Source of the DNA: Phycisphaerae bacterium
GTDB lineage: Bacteria; Planctomycetota; Phycisphaerae; Sedimentisphaerales; UBA12454
DNA: 64,000 nt
Assembly (NCBI GenBank): GCA_041652575.1
Contig: JBAZHC010000004.1
Coordinates: forward strand, 1-64,000
Direction of reading: 5' to 3'
Shown here: positions 43,683-52,755 of the stretch, piece after piece
Numbering within the stretch: position 1 is the first letter of the stretch
How the letters are laid out: the number at the start of each line of letters is the position of its first letter
Notes under the pieces: generated by a model
What the model was told of the DNA's origin: nothing
The model's database searches: none
What the model saw: only the letters and a program-made list of their open reading frames with translations
Program-made: the position numbers and the translations under genes

Positions 43683-45218
43683 ATGGCGGATAACACTGCT
43701 GAAGCCGGAGATCTCGAGCATGCCAGTTGCAGGAAAACTGATCGGCTGGTCGAAAGACAGGATTTTGTCTATATGGCAATCCTGGTTACGATTGCTCTTT
43801 TGATTGGCCTGTACCTGATTGCCGCAACCATTCTCATTAACAAAGACGCTGTTGTATACATTGAGCAAGCCAAGAATTTTTCAAGTAATCCTTCCTTATT
43901 CGTACGAGGGACATATCCACTCGGATACCCATTCCTCATTTATTCCGCGCATCGAATAGCAACTTTGATTAGCGATATTGTATCTGTCGAGAGCTGGATA
44001 TATTCCGCTCAAAGCGTAAGCCTGTTATGCAGAGTGCTTTCCCTGATACCGCTTTATTTTATCGGCAAATTACTTGTCGGGGCCCGCAACAGCTATTTAG
44101 CATTATTGATATTGATATTTTTACCTTATCCGGCGGAATACGGCAGCGAGGTCGTCCGCGAATGGCCCCATCTTTTCTTTCTGGCGACAGCCTTTTTCTT
44201 TCTGACCAGAGCAAGTTGCAGCGGGGATTGGCGAATGTTCGCAGCCGCCGGGCTGTTTGCAGGAATCGGATATACGATAAGATCCGAATGCGCCCAGATT
44301 GTGTTATATGGAATGCTCTGGTTATTAGTCACCTTATTTGTCCCAAGGACCGGTATTAACAGATTAAAAGCCGTCTGCCTGACATTTATTCTTATTATTG
44401 GATTTTTGATACCCGCTGTTCCCTATTCTATAATAAGAGGTGAAATTTTACCTCCCAAACTGCAAGAAGTTGTAACCTCAAACAATATTCAATCTGAAAG
44501 AATTGAAGAGCCGGCAAACATAGCATCTGTAATGCCGAAGGACATACTAATGGCCATTGGAAAACTTACAGAACGAATCGGCGAAAATCTGATGTATTTT
44601 TTTATGCTGCCGCTGATAATCGGGCTTTATCATCATTTCCGAAGGCCAAAGGAACTTTTGGCAGACGGCAGGTTATTTATCTGGGCTTTGATAATTATAT
44701 ATGTAACGATGATGCTGCTGCTGCACATTAATTTCGGATACATTAGCAGAAGACACTTTATGCCGATGATTGTCTTTACCGCTTTTTATATACCTACAGG
44801 GCTGCTTATAATTGCGGACTGGATAAGCGGAATTAATATAAAAGGAAATGCGAATAAACAGAAAAACACGCAAAAATGGTTTTCCATTCTGCTGACAACG
44901 GGGATACTGATTTGTTTTGTGAAGCTATCCGGTCTTATGGGCGCAGAAAAGACAGACTACAGAGAAGCAGCAAAATGGTTAAAAGAAAACACTGCACCTG
45001 CGGATATTATCGCTGTTTCCGACCTTCGTATTAGTTTTTATGCTGAACGCAAGGGAGTGAAAAATGAGAGCGGTTGTTTCCCCTCTGATATAAAGTATGC
45101 TGTACAAATAGTAAAAGAAGGGAAAGATTTAAAGGATGTGCCATCAGAAATGTCAGAGGTTTGGTCTTCCTCTGCAAATAAGAAGAAAACCAAGACAGTG
45201 ATATATGCAAGGAAATAA
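43683..45218 (+). CDS. GT39/ArnT-like membrane glycosyltransferase
   Basis: 511 residues, with about ten to twelve hydrophobic segments after a polar N-terminus. The first periplasmic loop has INKDAVVYIEQAKNF, where D is the expected catalytic Asp of the GT39/ArnT/PMT fold. GTYPLGYPFLIY and SEVVREWPHLFFLATAFF follow as in DUF/GT39 proteins. The C-terminal soluble part starts KTDYREAAKWLKENTAPADI. Such enzymes move sugars from polyprenyl carriers to lipids or proteins; acceptor and sugar are unknown. AGGG precedes the ATG. It is the first gene after the RHS debris. Confidence 0.75.
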   Translation: MADNTAEAGDLEHASCRKTDRLVERQDFVYMAILVTIALLIGLYLIAATILINKDAVVYIEQAKNFSSNPSLFVRGTYPLGYPFLIYSAHRIATLISDIVSVESWIYSAQSVSLLCRVLSLIPLYFIGKLLVGARNSYLALLILIFLPYPAEYGSEVVREWPHLFFLATAFFFLTRASCSGDWRMFAAAGLFAGIGYTIRSECAQIVLYGMLWLLVTLFVPRTGINRLKAVCLTFILIIGFLIPAVPYSIIRGEILPPKLQEVVTSNNIQSERIEEPANIASVMPKDILMAIGKLTERIGENLMYFFMLPLIIGLYHHFRRPKELLADGRLFIWALIIIYVTMMLLLHINFGYISRRHFMPMIVFTAFYIPTGLLIIADWISGINIKGNANKQKNTQKWFSILLTTGILICFVKLSGLMGAEKTDYREAAKWLKENTAPADIIAVSDLRISFYAERKGVKNESGCFPSDIKYAVQIVKEGKDLKDVPSEMSEVWSSSANKKKTKTVIYARK

Positions 45219-45270
45219 AATACTACCGGTTTTACCCATAGTATTGCGGTAAAAGATAAAGATTACTTTT

Positions 45271-46050
45271 ATGAACAGTGAAATCTCCAAAGAAATAAAA
45301 CAGCACGGACCAAACTGGGATAAACTGCATAACGGTTATTTTTCCGACCCGGCCATAGCCGCCTGCCTTATCAAAAAAATAAAATCCGCTATTGCCATTT
45401 CAAAGCCAGAAGTTCTGATTGACCTGGGCGGAGGAACAGGCTTTATACTTTCAGAATTAATCAAAAATAATATCCCCTCGGCAATACGTCTGGTTAATAT
45501 TGACCTTTCCGGCAAACAAGTGGAAAATCTTAAAGACAGCCGAATTAAAATAGCTTGCGGTTGTATTTCCGATTCCAAGCGAAGCGATGCCGACAATGAG
45601 TCAAAACAATTCCTTTTCATAATGCGGTCAGCCCTTCATTATTTCGGCGAAGCCGGCCTGATGCCAATATTGCAACACCTGCGGTCACAAACAAAAACGG
45701 GAGAGTTTTTTATTCATCAGACAGCTTGTTTTAAAAATGAAAGAGACGCTGAATGTCTCAATGATATTTACAAACTGATGGGAACCGGCAAATGGTACCC
45801 GACCGTTAATCATTTAAGTAATGTTCTGGAGAATACCGGCTGGGCAATAAAATCAGTTTCGCCTGCGCCTAAACTGCAATTGGCATCTGACGATTTAATC
45901 AAACGTTATGGCTTAAGCAAGAAAATCGTTTCTCAAATTCATAGCGAAATAATCAAACGATACGGTCAAATAGAAGATGTTATCAGTACAACATCTAATG
46001 GATTCTGTGCGTATTTACACTACAAAATCTATACCTGTGCCGCGGTTTAG
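45271..46050 (+). CDS. Class I SAM-dependent methyltransferase
   Basis: 259 residues. Motif I VLIDLGGGTGFILSELI binds SAM, the acidic residue at the end of beta-2 is in LVNIDLSGKQ, and FLIMRSALHYFGEAGLMPIL corresponds to the post-motif region. The C-terminal part (about 170-250) is helical and probably shapes the substrate pocket. The substrate is unknown. It stands alone between the GT39-like gene and convergent typA. Confidence 0.75.
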   Translation: MNSEISKEIKQHGPNWDKLHNGYFSDPAIAACLIKKIKSAIAISKPEVLIDLGGGTGFILSELIKNNIPSAIRLVNIDLSGKQVENLKDSRIKIACGCISDSKRSDADNESKQFLFIMRSALHYFGEAGLMPILQHLRSQTKTGEFFIHQTACFKNERDAECLNDIYKLMGTGKWYPTVNHLSNVLENTGWAIKSVSPAPKLQLASDDLIKRYGLSKKIVSQIHSEIIKRYGQIEDVISTTSNGFCAYLHYKIYTCAAV

Positions 46051-46114
46051 GCCATAATATCCGTATGAGATATGGTTCAAGACGTGAAATAGTTTTTATA
46101 CAAACAAGAAAAAG

Positions 46115-47974
46115 TTACTGACCGCCTTTACGGGCGGCTCTGCGTCTGTCTTCTTCTTTAAGAAATCGTTTTCTAATTCGAATTGAATTAGGACAAATCT
46201 CAACAAGTTCACTGGCCTGGATGTACTCCATCGCAATTTCAAGACTCATTTTCCGTGCAGCCTTGACCCTTGCGGCTTCGTCTTTGCCGGACGCCCGCAT
46301 ATTGCTCATCTGTTTTGCTTTCACCGGATTAACAGGAATGTCGTTATCCTTGCAGTGTTCTCCGACAACCTGGCCGTCATATACCGTTTCGCCCGGTTCG
46401 ACAAAAAAAGTTCCCCTGTCGTATAAAGCATCAAGCGCGTAAGCTGTAACGATTCCGGTATTGGTCGAAATCATAACGCCCGCTTTCCGCTGAGGAATAG
46501 AACCTCTCATCGGTTCGTATCTCTCAAACGAATGGTGCATAATAGCCTTGCCCTGCGTGGCATTGAGCATTCTTGCGTGAAGACCGAACAGACCGCGGGA
46601 CGGTATAAGGAATTCCATGTGGATAAAACCGCTTGCCCCGCTTTTGGCGTCCATTTTAATAACTTCGCTCCGTCTCTCGCCCAGAAGGCTCATCACGGCA
46701 CTTTGGCAATCCATAGGACAATCTATCACAAGCAACTCTATCGGCTCGTGGTGTATGCCATCGACTACTTTCAAAATTACTTCCGGTTTGCCGACACAAA
46801 TTTCATAACCTTCACGCCGCATATTCTCAAGAAGTATCCCAAGGTGCATCAGCCCCCTGCCGGAAACATTAAATTCCTCGGGTGTTATCCCAGGCTCTAC
46901 TCGCAGCGCAACATTGTGCTGAAGCTCTTTTTCGAGCCTGTCGCCAATCTGCCTGCTGGTTACATATTTCCCGTCTCTGCCGGCAAAAGGCCCATCGTTG
47001 ACCCTGAATGTCATCGACATCGTCGGCTCATCGACAGCTATAACGGCAAGTTTCGAAGGATTGTCCGGACAGGCTATGGTATTAGCTATATCTACAGGGT
47101 CAAGACCTGATACCGCACATATATCGCCGGCCAAAACTGTTTCAACCTGCTTTCGGCCAAGACCGTCAAATATATGAACCTGCATAACCTTTTGCCGGGT
47201 ATGCACATTATCAGTATCGATTACCGTAACAGCCTGACCTTCACTTATCTGGCCTGCGAAAACCCTGCCTACCGCGATTTTCCCGACATAATCAGAATAT
47301 TCAAGACTGGTTACAAGCATTTGCAGCGGAGCGTCAGGAATAACCTTCGGCGCGGGAACCTCTTTTATAATGGTTTCAAATACGAGTTGCATATTAGTGG
47401 TCTTCTTTTCAGGGTCAGTGGACGCCCAGCCCTGTCTTGCGGATGCGTAAATAACCGGGAAATCGAGAGCGTCGTCTTCGGCACCAAGCTGAACAAGCAA
47501 ATCGAATATCTCGTTGACAACCTCATGAGGCCTGCTGTTTTCGCGGTCCACTTTATTGATTACCACTATTGGTTTTAATTTATTCTCAAGAGCTTTGGTT
47601 AACACAAATCTTGTCTGCGGCATAGAGCCTTCAAACGCGTCAACCAACAGCAGAACGCCATCGGCCATTTTCAAGACACGTTCGACTTCGCCGCCGAAAT
47701 CGGCGTGGCCCGGCGTATCGATTATATTAATTTTGTATTCATCGCCCTTATCGTCAATATAGAAAACCGCGCAGTTTTTACTGAGAATCGTTATGCCTCG
47801 TTCCCGCTCGATGGGATTGGAGTCCATAATCAAACCTTCAACACCGCCGGCTAATTTATCAAGGTCTTCGCTGCGAAACATACCTGACTGGTACAGCAGC
47901 CTGTCCACCAGCGTGGTCTTGCCATGGTCAACGTGAGCGATTATCGCTACATTACGAATAAAATCTGAATACAT
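46115..47974 (-). CDS. typA: Ribosome-associated GTPase TypA/BipA
   Basis: 619 residues from ATG 47974 (a GTG two codons earlier is possible). GTPase motifs in order: AHVDHGKTTLVDRL (G1), RERGITI (G2), DTPGHADFGGEVERVL (G3) and NKVDR (G4). They are followed by EF-G-like beta-barrel and alpha/beta domains and the TypA-specific C-terminus (ERYEPMRGSIPQRKAGVMIS, RKRFLKEEDRRRAAR). TypA is a translational GTPase that helps ribosome assembly and stress adaptation. Length is normal. Divergent from the ABC ATPase gene with a 144-base gap. Confidence 0.97.
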   Translation of the reverse strand: MYSDFIRNVAIIAHVDHGKTTLVDRLLYQSGMFRSEDLDKLAGGVEGLIMDSNPIERERGITILSKNCAVFYIDDKGDEYKINIIDTPGHADFGGEVERVLKMADGVLLLVDAFEGSMPQTRFVLTKALENKLKPIVVINKVDRENSRPHEVVNEIFDLLVQLGAEDDALDFPVIYASARQGWASTDPEKKTTNMQLVFETIIKEVPAPKVIPDAPLQMLVTSLEYSDYVGKIAVGRVFAGQISEGQAVTVIDTDNVHTRQKVMQVHIFDGLGRKQVETVLAGDICAVSGLDPVDIANTIACPDNPSKLAVIAVDEPTMSMTFRVNDGPFAGRDGKYVTSRQIGDRLEKELQHNVALRVEPGITPEEFNVSGRGLMHLGILLENMRREGYEICVGKPEVILKVVDGIHHEPIELLVIDCPMDCQSAVMSLLGERRSEVIKMDAKSGASGFIHMEFLIPSRGLFGLHARMLNATQGKAIMHHSFERYEPMRGSIPQRKAGVMISTNTGIVTAYALDALYDRGTFFVEPGETVYDGQVVGEHCKDNDIPVNPVKAKQMSNMRASGKDEAARVKAARKMSLEIAMEYIQASELVEICPNSIRIRKRFLKEEDRRRAARKGGQ

Positions 47975-48118
47975 AAACACATCTCAAAAAGGATTCTTAG
48001 CAAATGAACTATCAGGATTTGTCTTTATTCCTGCCATTAAAGCCCATTATTTTACATTGTTTTATCCGGATGTCAATGTAAAATAGGTAGTTTATCTCTT
48101 AAAATAACGAATTATAAA

Positions 48119-48913
48119 ATGAGCAAAAAAGTCATAATCAGCTTAAAAAATGTTACCGTGGTACGCAGCGATTTGCAAATCCTCAATAACGTAAATTTGC
48201 AGGTACTGGAAGGTCAATGCTGCGCCGTAATAGGGCCAAATGGGGCTGGAAAATCGGCCCTTGTCGCTGTTTTAAGCGGGTATTTATGGCCCCAGAGCGG
48301 TTCTGTCCGCATTCTGGGCAAAACTTACGGCCAAGTGGATTTGCAAAATGTACGGCGTAAAATCGGCCTTATTGAGCCGTCCAGAATGCCGCGTTTTGAT
48401 GAAACAATGCCGGTCAGAGACGTAATCGCAACAGGACTTTTCGGTACTGTAATGCTTCCCCTGAACAGGAAAATTTCAAAACAACAATGGAGAAAAGTCG
48501 ATTCGCAGATTTCGTTTTTCAAGCTTGGAAAACAAAAATCAATCGGCATAGGAACCCTGTCAACCGGCGAACAGACCAAAACCCTGATTGCCCGCGCGAT
48601 GATTTCTCAGCCGCAAATGCTGATTCTCGATGAACCGACAAGCGGACTGGATATGGGCAACAGGGCAATTGTTGTCAAAATATTAAACAAGCTGCGTAAA
48701 CATAAAAATCCGCCTGCTATTATTATTATCTCGCATCATCTGGACGAATTGCCGAAATCTATGGACCAGGCGGTTCTGCTGAAAAAAGGAAAGATTGTGG
48801 AACAGGGAAAACCGAAAAAGGTATTAACTTCCGCTAATCTCAGTAAAACATTCGGCTGCAAAGTAGAAGTATTGAAAAATAAGGTAGTTTACCTGGCGTC
48901 AGTCAGGATTTAA
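48119..48913 (+). CDS. ABC transporter ATP-binding protein
   Basis: 264 residues, single nucleotide-binding domain: Walker A GPNGAGKSALVAVL, signature LSTGEQTKTLIARAM, Walker B MLILDEPTSGLDMG and switch His in IIIISHHLDELP. The ending KVLTSANLSKTFGCKVEVLK resembles iron/cobalamin- and molybdate-type importer ATPases and YlmA-like stand-alone proteins. No permease gene is adjacent, so the transporter partner is unknown. Its last 15 bases overlap the convergent DUF4186 gene. Confidence 0.88.
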   Translation: MSKKVIISLKNVTVVRSDLQILNNVNLQVLEGQCCAVIGPNGAGKSALVAVLSGYLWPQSGSVRILGKTYGQVDLQNVRRKIGLIEPSRMPRFDETMPVRDVIATGLFGTVMLPLNRKISKQQWRKVDSQISFFKLGKQKSIGIGTLSTGEQTKTLIARAMISQPQMLILDEPTSGLDMGNRAIVVKILNKLRKHKNPPAIIIISHHLDELPKSMDQAVLLKKGKIVEQGKPKKVLTSANLSKTFGCKVEVLKNKVVYLASVRI

Positions 48914-49258
48914 CCGCGATTCTATCCACCGCATTATAACGGCAGCAACATAATCAATTTCAGAATCACTTAACGATTTGATATATTCTATTTTATGCCA
49001 TTTAAAAAGGCACTTGCGGCAGCAGGTCGCGGTTGCGTGCTGGGCTATAAAAACAGGATGACCCTTCATCGGCGTTTGTTTGCCATCGTTTTTCGGCTCC
49101 GCCGGTGCAAGGCGTTTGGTTATAAAATCTCTGGCGTGCCGTTCAATTGCCTGCAATCCTTTTTTGTGAATATACTCAATATCCGCAGGCTTGAGCTTAA
49201 ACCTGCTTCGGAACTTCGATTTTGAAAGTCTTTCGAAAAGCTCTGCAAAATCCTTCAT
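48899..49258 (-). CDS. DUF4186 domain protein
   Basis: 119 residues. FRSRFKLKPADIEYIHKKGL, HARDFITKRLAPA, GHPVFIAQHATATCCRKCLF and the final WIES are the conserved blocks of DUF4186. The H-x-x-H and C-C-x-x-C groups suggest a metal site. Function is unknown. It follows the DJ-1-like gene after two bases and is likely co-transcribed with it. Confidence 0.85.
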   Translation of the reverse strand: MKDFAELFERLSKSKFRSRFKLKPADIEYIHKKGLQAIERHARDFITKRLAPAEPKNDGKQTPMKGHPVFIAQHATATCCRKCLFKWHKIEYIKSLSDSEIDYVAAVIMRWIESRLNPD

Positions 49259-49260
49259 TG

Positions 49261-49812
49261 CTATTTTACCAGCATCGCTTTGGCTAATTCCTGACTTTTT
49301 CCGATTCCGAATAAAAGTTCGACAAGCTTAATCGAAAATTCAAGTGCCGTTCCCGGCCCCTGCGAAGTAATACAATTGCCGTCAACAACTACCCGCTGAT
49401 TCACGGCCTGTTGATTTTTCAGTTTTCCAGCCATTGCGGTATAGCAGGTCGCTTTTTTGTCCGCCAACAAGCCGTGATGCTCGAATACAACTACCGGTGA
49501 TGCGCAAATCGCAGCATACAGCCTGCCGGAAGATTTTTGTTTTTTCAACATCTCCACAAGTTCCTTACTATCGCGAAGGTGTTCTGCACCCGGCAGACCG
49601 CCGGGCAAAGCTATAAGGTCGTAAGTATTGCTTGCACAATCAGTTATCAAACAATCGGCAGTTATTTTAACTTTTCTGGCAGTAGTAATTTGCTTGTTTT
49701 GCACCGAAGCGATTGTCAAATCGGCCCCAGTTCGCCTGAGACAATCGATGATTGCGATTGCCTCTAATTCCTCTATTCCATCGGCAACGGCTAAAAGTAC
49801 TTTTTTACTCAT
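49261..49812 (-). CDS. DJ-1/PfpI family protein
   Basis: 183 residues from ATG 49812, which has AAGGAG seven bases upstream; an earlier in-frame start at 49833 lacks one. The class I glutamine amidotransferase-like fold carries the nucleophile C103 in YAAICASPVVV, acidic partner in DGIEELEAI, and IALPGGLPGAEHLR. This matches the YajL/DJ-1 type (protein deglycase or chaperone, role debated). Two-gene unit with the DUF4186 gene. Confidence 0.88.
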   Translation of the reverse strand: MSKKVLLAVADGIEELEAIAIIDCLRRTGADLTIASVQNKQITTARKVKITADCLITDCASNTYDLIALPGGLPGAEHLRDSKELVEMLKKQKSSGRLYAAICASPVVVFEHHGLLADKKATCYTAMAGKLKNQQAVNQRVVVDGNCITSQGPGTALEFSIKLVELLFGIGKSQELAKAMLVK

Positions 49813-49928
49813 AATTAATCTCCTTAAAATCATAAACGCAAATCACATTTTAAACGATATTTTTTCTTGATTACCACAAAAAAATCCTGAAAATACGCTG
49901 CAGTAAAACTTCTTAAAGGAGTAAGAAT

Positions 49929-51236
49929 ATGCTGAACAGACTCTTCGACCTGCAGGCAAGAAGCACTTCCGTCAAAACTGAAATAGTCGCAGGGACTACA
50001 ACTTTTCTTACAATGGCTTATATTATCTTTGTAAACCCTGCCATTCTGTCCCAGGCCGGTATGGACAAATCCGCTCTTATAGCAGTTACCTGTCTCGTAA
50101 CCGCAATAGCAACAATAGTAACAGGACTTTTCGCCAATACCCCGATAGCAATGGCGCCGGGAATGGGCCTTAACGCATTTTTCGCATATACTCTTGTAAT
50201 TACTCAAAAAATAAGCTGGCAGACTGCGCTCGGTGTGGTTTTTCTGTCAGGGGTATTCTTTCTGATTCTCACACTTATCGGCCTGCGGAAAAAACTTGTC
50301 GAGGCAATCCCCGTTTCGCTGATATCAGCCATTTCAGTCGGCATCGGCCTTTTTATAACTTTCATAGGACTGCAAAACCTCGGTATTGTTGTCGCTCATC
50401 CTGTTACTCTCGTTCAGGCCGGGAAACTTACTCCAACACTGATGATAGGCCTGACAGGATTGATTATAATGATTTATCTTGAAATGAGAAAAATCAAAGG
50501 TTCGCTTCTGATAGGAATACTCTTTGCGACAGTCCTGGCGGTTTTGCTCGGCAAAGTAAGCAGACCAGAATCTTTCGTCTCTGCCGATATAAGTATCGCT
50601 GCGGTTGCATTCAAGCTCGATATCATCGGCGCTTTGAAATGGAGCTTTTTCGGCAGCATCTTCTCCCTGATGTTTATGGATATGTTCGACAGTATTGGAA
50701 CACTGGTCGCCTGCTGCAGCGAGGCGAAAATGGCCGATGAAACAGGCAAAGTAAAAGAACTCGACAGACTCCTTGCAATCGACGCCGGCGCAACAATGCT
50801 CGGAGCGGTATTCGGAACATCGACTACAACATCTTATATCGAATCAGCGGCGGGAATCGAACAAGGCGGCAGAACAGGCCTTACCTCGGTTGTAACGGGA
50901 ATATTGTTTTTAATCGCAATTATTTTCGTGCCTGTTGTGGGAATCGTACCGAACTACGCAACGGCGCCGGCGCTGATAATGGTCGGGATTTTTATGATAA
51001 AGGAAATCAAAAAAATTGATTTTACGCAGATGGAAAACGCCTTCCCCGCTTTTATCATAATAATTATGATAGCCTTAAGCTACAGCATAAGCACGGGACT
51101 TGCTTTTGGTTTTATATCTTTTGCGATTCTTAAAACTATGGCGGGCAAAGGCAGAGAAATCAAACTGACAATGTGGCTGATAGCAGGACTATCTGTGTTA
51201 TATTTTCTGATTCCATTGTTTGTTAAAGGTTCCTGA
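49929..51236 (+). CDS. NCS2-type adenine/guanine/hypoxanthine permease
   Basis: 435 residues, about 13 hydrophobic segments. Signatures of the AzgA branch: EIVAGTTTFLTMAYIIFVNP, NTPIAMAPGMGLNAFFAYT, MFMDMFDSIGTLVACCSEAK and GTSTTTSYIESAAGIEQGGR. Proton-driven uptake of purine bases across the inner membrane. AAGGAG precedes the ATG. The last 14 bases overlap the convergent FHA gene. Confidence 0.93.
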   Translation: MLNRLFDLQARSTSVKTEIVAGTTTFLTMAYIIFVNPAILSQAGMDKSALIAVTCLVTAIATIVTGLFANTPIAMAPGMGLNAFFAYTLVITQKISWQTALGVVFLSGVFFLILTLIGLRKKLVEAIPVSLISAISVGIGLFITFIGLQNLGIVVAHPVTLVQAGKLTPTLMIGLTGLIIMIYLEMRKIKGSLLIGILFATVLAVLLGKVSRPESFVSADISIAAVAFKLDIIGALKWSFFGSIFSLMFMDMFDSIGTLVACCSEAKMADETGKVKELDRLLAIDAGATMLGAVFGTSTTTSYIESAAGIEQGGRTGLTSVVTGILFLIAIIFVPVVGIVPNYATAPALIMVGIFMIKEIKKIDFTQMENAFPAFIIIIMIALSYSISTGLAFGFISFAILKTMAGKGREIKLTMWLIAGLSVLYFLIPLFVKGS

Positions 51237-52086
51237 TAAACGCCCCGGCCATAAAAGATACGAGAATCAGATAATCGAGGTCGTTCTGGCCGTAATGTTC
51301 GTGGTCGAGCGAATTATCGGCATAAATCACACCGTAACAGGCTTTTTCACTCATCACGGGGACAATTATCGCGGAGTTGACTTTGCTGTCGTTCTCGGCC
51401 CGCAAAGGAAGACGGGGCACAAGAATATAACGATGAGTTTTTAAGGCTTCGCTGACTCTCGACTCAAGACAAAGTTCTTCAAATTTGACTGTCTTGCCGC
51501 TGATTTCCCTGCCCTTTGAAACATCCATTTCCCCGGACGAATTTTTCCGCAATCCGACCCATGCGTGAAAAGGTTTGAGTTGGCGAAACACCAAATCCAG
51601 CAGGGTAACAAGCAATTCGTGAGTATCGAGACATTTACAGATGGAACTTGCGGCAAAAGAAAAATCCCTGCCGCGTTTGGCCTGCATTTTTATAAGCGGA
51701 GCATCGGCTCCGTCCAGATAACGAAAAACAACCTGCGCTTCATGTAAAGTGGCATGAAGCGTATCTTCAAGGCTTATGCTCGGGCTCTTTTTTTCAGATT
51801 CATCTATTTGAATTTCTATCTGAAAGTCGGAGATTTTTATTATATCGCCGGTTTTTATTTCAACCTTATGGATTGCTTCGTTATTCAAATATGTCTTATT
51901 GGCGGAATCGAGATCTTCAACAACCCATTTGCCTTCGGTAGTGGTATAAAGAACTGTATGCTGACGTGAAACAGATTTATCCGGAAGGAAAATCTGGCTT
52001 CCTATTTGTCTGCCTATATAAATCGGCCCCCTTGAAAAATGCAATTCATTTATAAGGCTGTCCCCGCGTTTTACAGTAAGCCGCAT
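51223..52086 (-). CDS. FHA-GAF signalling protein
   Basis: 287 residues from ATG 52086: GGAG is seven bases upstream of it but only one base from the alternative ATG 52092. N-terminal FHA domain (about 1-95) with the phosphothreonine-binding residues in YIGRQIGSQIFLPDKSVSRQ-H and LDSANKTYLNN. A GAF-like domain follows (about 130-287; SSICKCLDTHELLVTLLDLV, LVPRLPLR, AIIVPVMSEKACYGVIYADN). Similar FHA-GAF halves sit in front of cyclases or sigma-54 regulators; here there is no output domain, so it probably works through a partner. Confidence 0.85.
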   Translation of the reverse strand: MRLTVKRGDSLINELHFSRGPIYIGRQIGSQIFLPDKSVSRQHTVLYTTTEGKWVVEDLDSANKTYLNNEAIHKVEIKTGDIIKISDFQIEIQIDESEKKSPSISLEDTLHATLHEAQVVFRYLDGADAPLIKMQAKRGRDFSFAASSICKCLDTHELLVTLLDLVFRQLKPFHAWVGLRKNSSGEMDVSKGREISGKTVKFEELCLESRVSEALKTHRYILVPRLPLRAENDSKVNSAIIVPVMSEKACYGVIYADNSLDHEHYGQNDLDYLILVSFMAGAFIRNL

Positions 52087-52184
52087 TAGCATTCTCCGCT
52101 AAATATTGGACCGGCACAGTCCACAAGGCCGCAATCATCTTATCTTTGTCGTCCCCTGCCTGTCAAGACTTTATGCGGTAAATA

Positions 52185-52215
52185 AAAAAGGCAGGACTCA
52201 AAAATCCTGCCTTTT
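52185..52215 (-). terminator. Terminator of the bL28 gene
   Basis: AAAAAGGCAGGA and TCCTGCCTTTT form an 11-base stem around a CTCAAAAA loop, with a T-run on the minus strand, about 23 bases after the stop. Confidence 0.85.
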
Positions 52216-52237
52216 GGCTCATTAAATTTTAAATTTT

Positions 52238-52492
52238 TTATTCGGCTTTCTTATAATCCCGTTTTACAGGCTTTTCTACAAGTCCCATACGTATCGCCTT
52301 GGCGGATACCCTTATTCTGCATGGTTTACCGTCAATAATCGCACGAACCTTGTGGATATTCGCTTTGAACTTGCGTTTTGTTATGCCGGTGGTTTTTACG
52401 CCAACTCCGCCGAGATATTTAGCCTTGCCGCGTCTGGCAATTGTACGGCCGGACGTCGTTTTTTTACCTAAAAAATAACAAACTCGTGACAT
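52238..52492 (-). CDS. rpmB: 50S ribosomal protein bL28
   Basis: 84 residues of normal length. MSRVCYFLGKKTTSGRTIAR, KRKFKANIHKVRAIIDGKPC and RIRVSAKAIRMGLVEKP are the conserved bL28 pattern. Only one of the zinc-ribbon cysteine pairs of the C+ form is present, so this is a C- type protein. Monocistronic with its own terminator. Confidence 0.95.
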   Translation of the reverse strand: MSRVCYFLGKKTTSGRTIARRGKAKYLGGVGVKTTGITKRKFKANIHKVRAIIDGKPCRIRVSAKAIRMGLVEKPVKRDYKKAE

Positions 52493-52660
52493 AAACCTGT
52501 ACTCCGTTTTAATTAAACTTACTTAAAACCTTTAAAGTCTTACAAGTATAAGAACCTTCGGAAATATTGCAAGACTAAAATCCTGCCATTTAGCATTAAT
52601 GAAGCATTAATGATTAGCCACTTGTCAAAAGCTCTTTTTTGGCTTATAGTTATGCCAAGA

Positions 52661-52733
52661 TAGCCACAAAGACACAAAGGCACCAGGAAATGATATATTA
52701 AAAAGATTTTGTGTCTTAGTGCCTTGGTGGCTA
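52661..52733. repeat. Long imperfect inverted repeat (GCCACAAAGRCAC type)
   Basis: TAGCCACAAAGACACAAAGGCAC (23 bases, first 20: TAGCCACAAAGACACAAAGG) at 52661-52683 pairs with 52711-52733, 19 of 23 positions complementary, around a 27-base AT-rich loop. The arms themselves consist of three short CAC-AAAG units. It has the look of a dispersed mobile repeat rather than a terminator and lies 22 bases before dapB. Confidence 0.65.
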
Positions 52734-52755
52734 TAAACTTAAGAAAGGATGAAAA

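Noticed and set aside
49830..50207. Cys-rich 125-codon minus-strand ORF
   Set aside because: Antisense shadow of the NCS2 permease; the cysteines come from the reverse reading of its codons.
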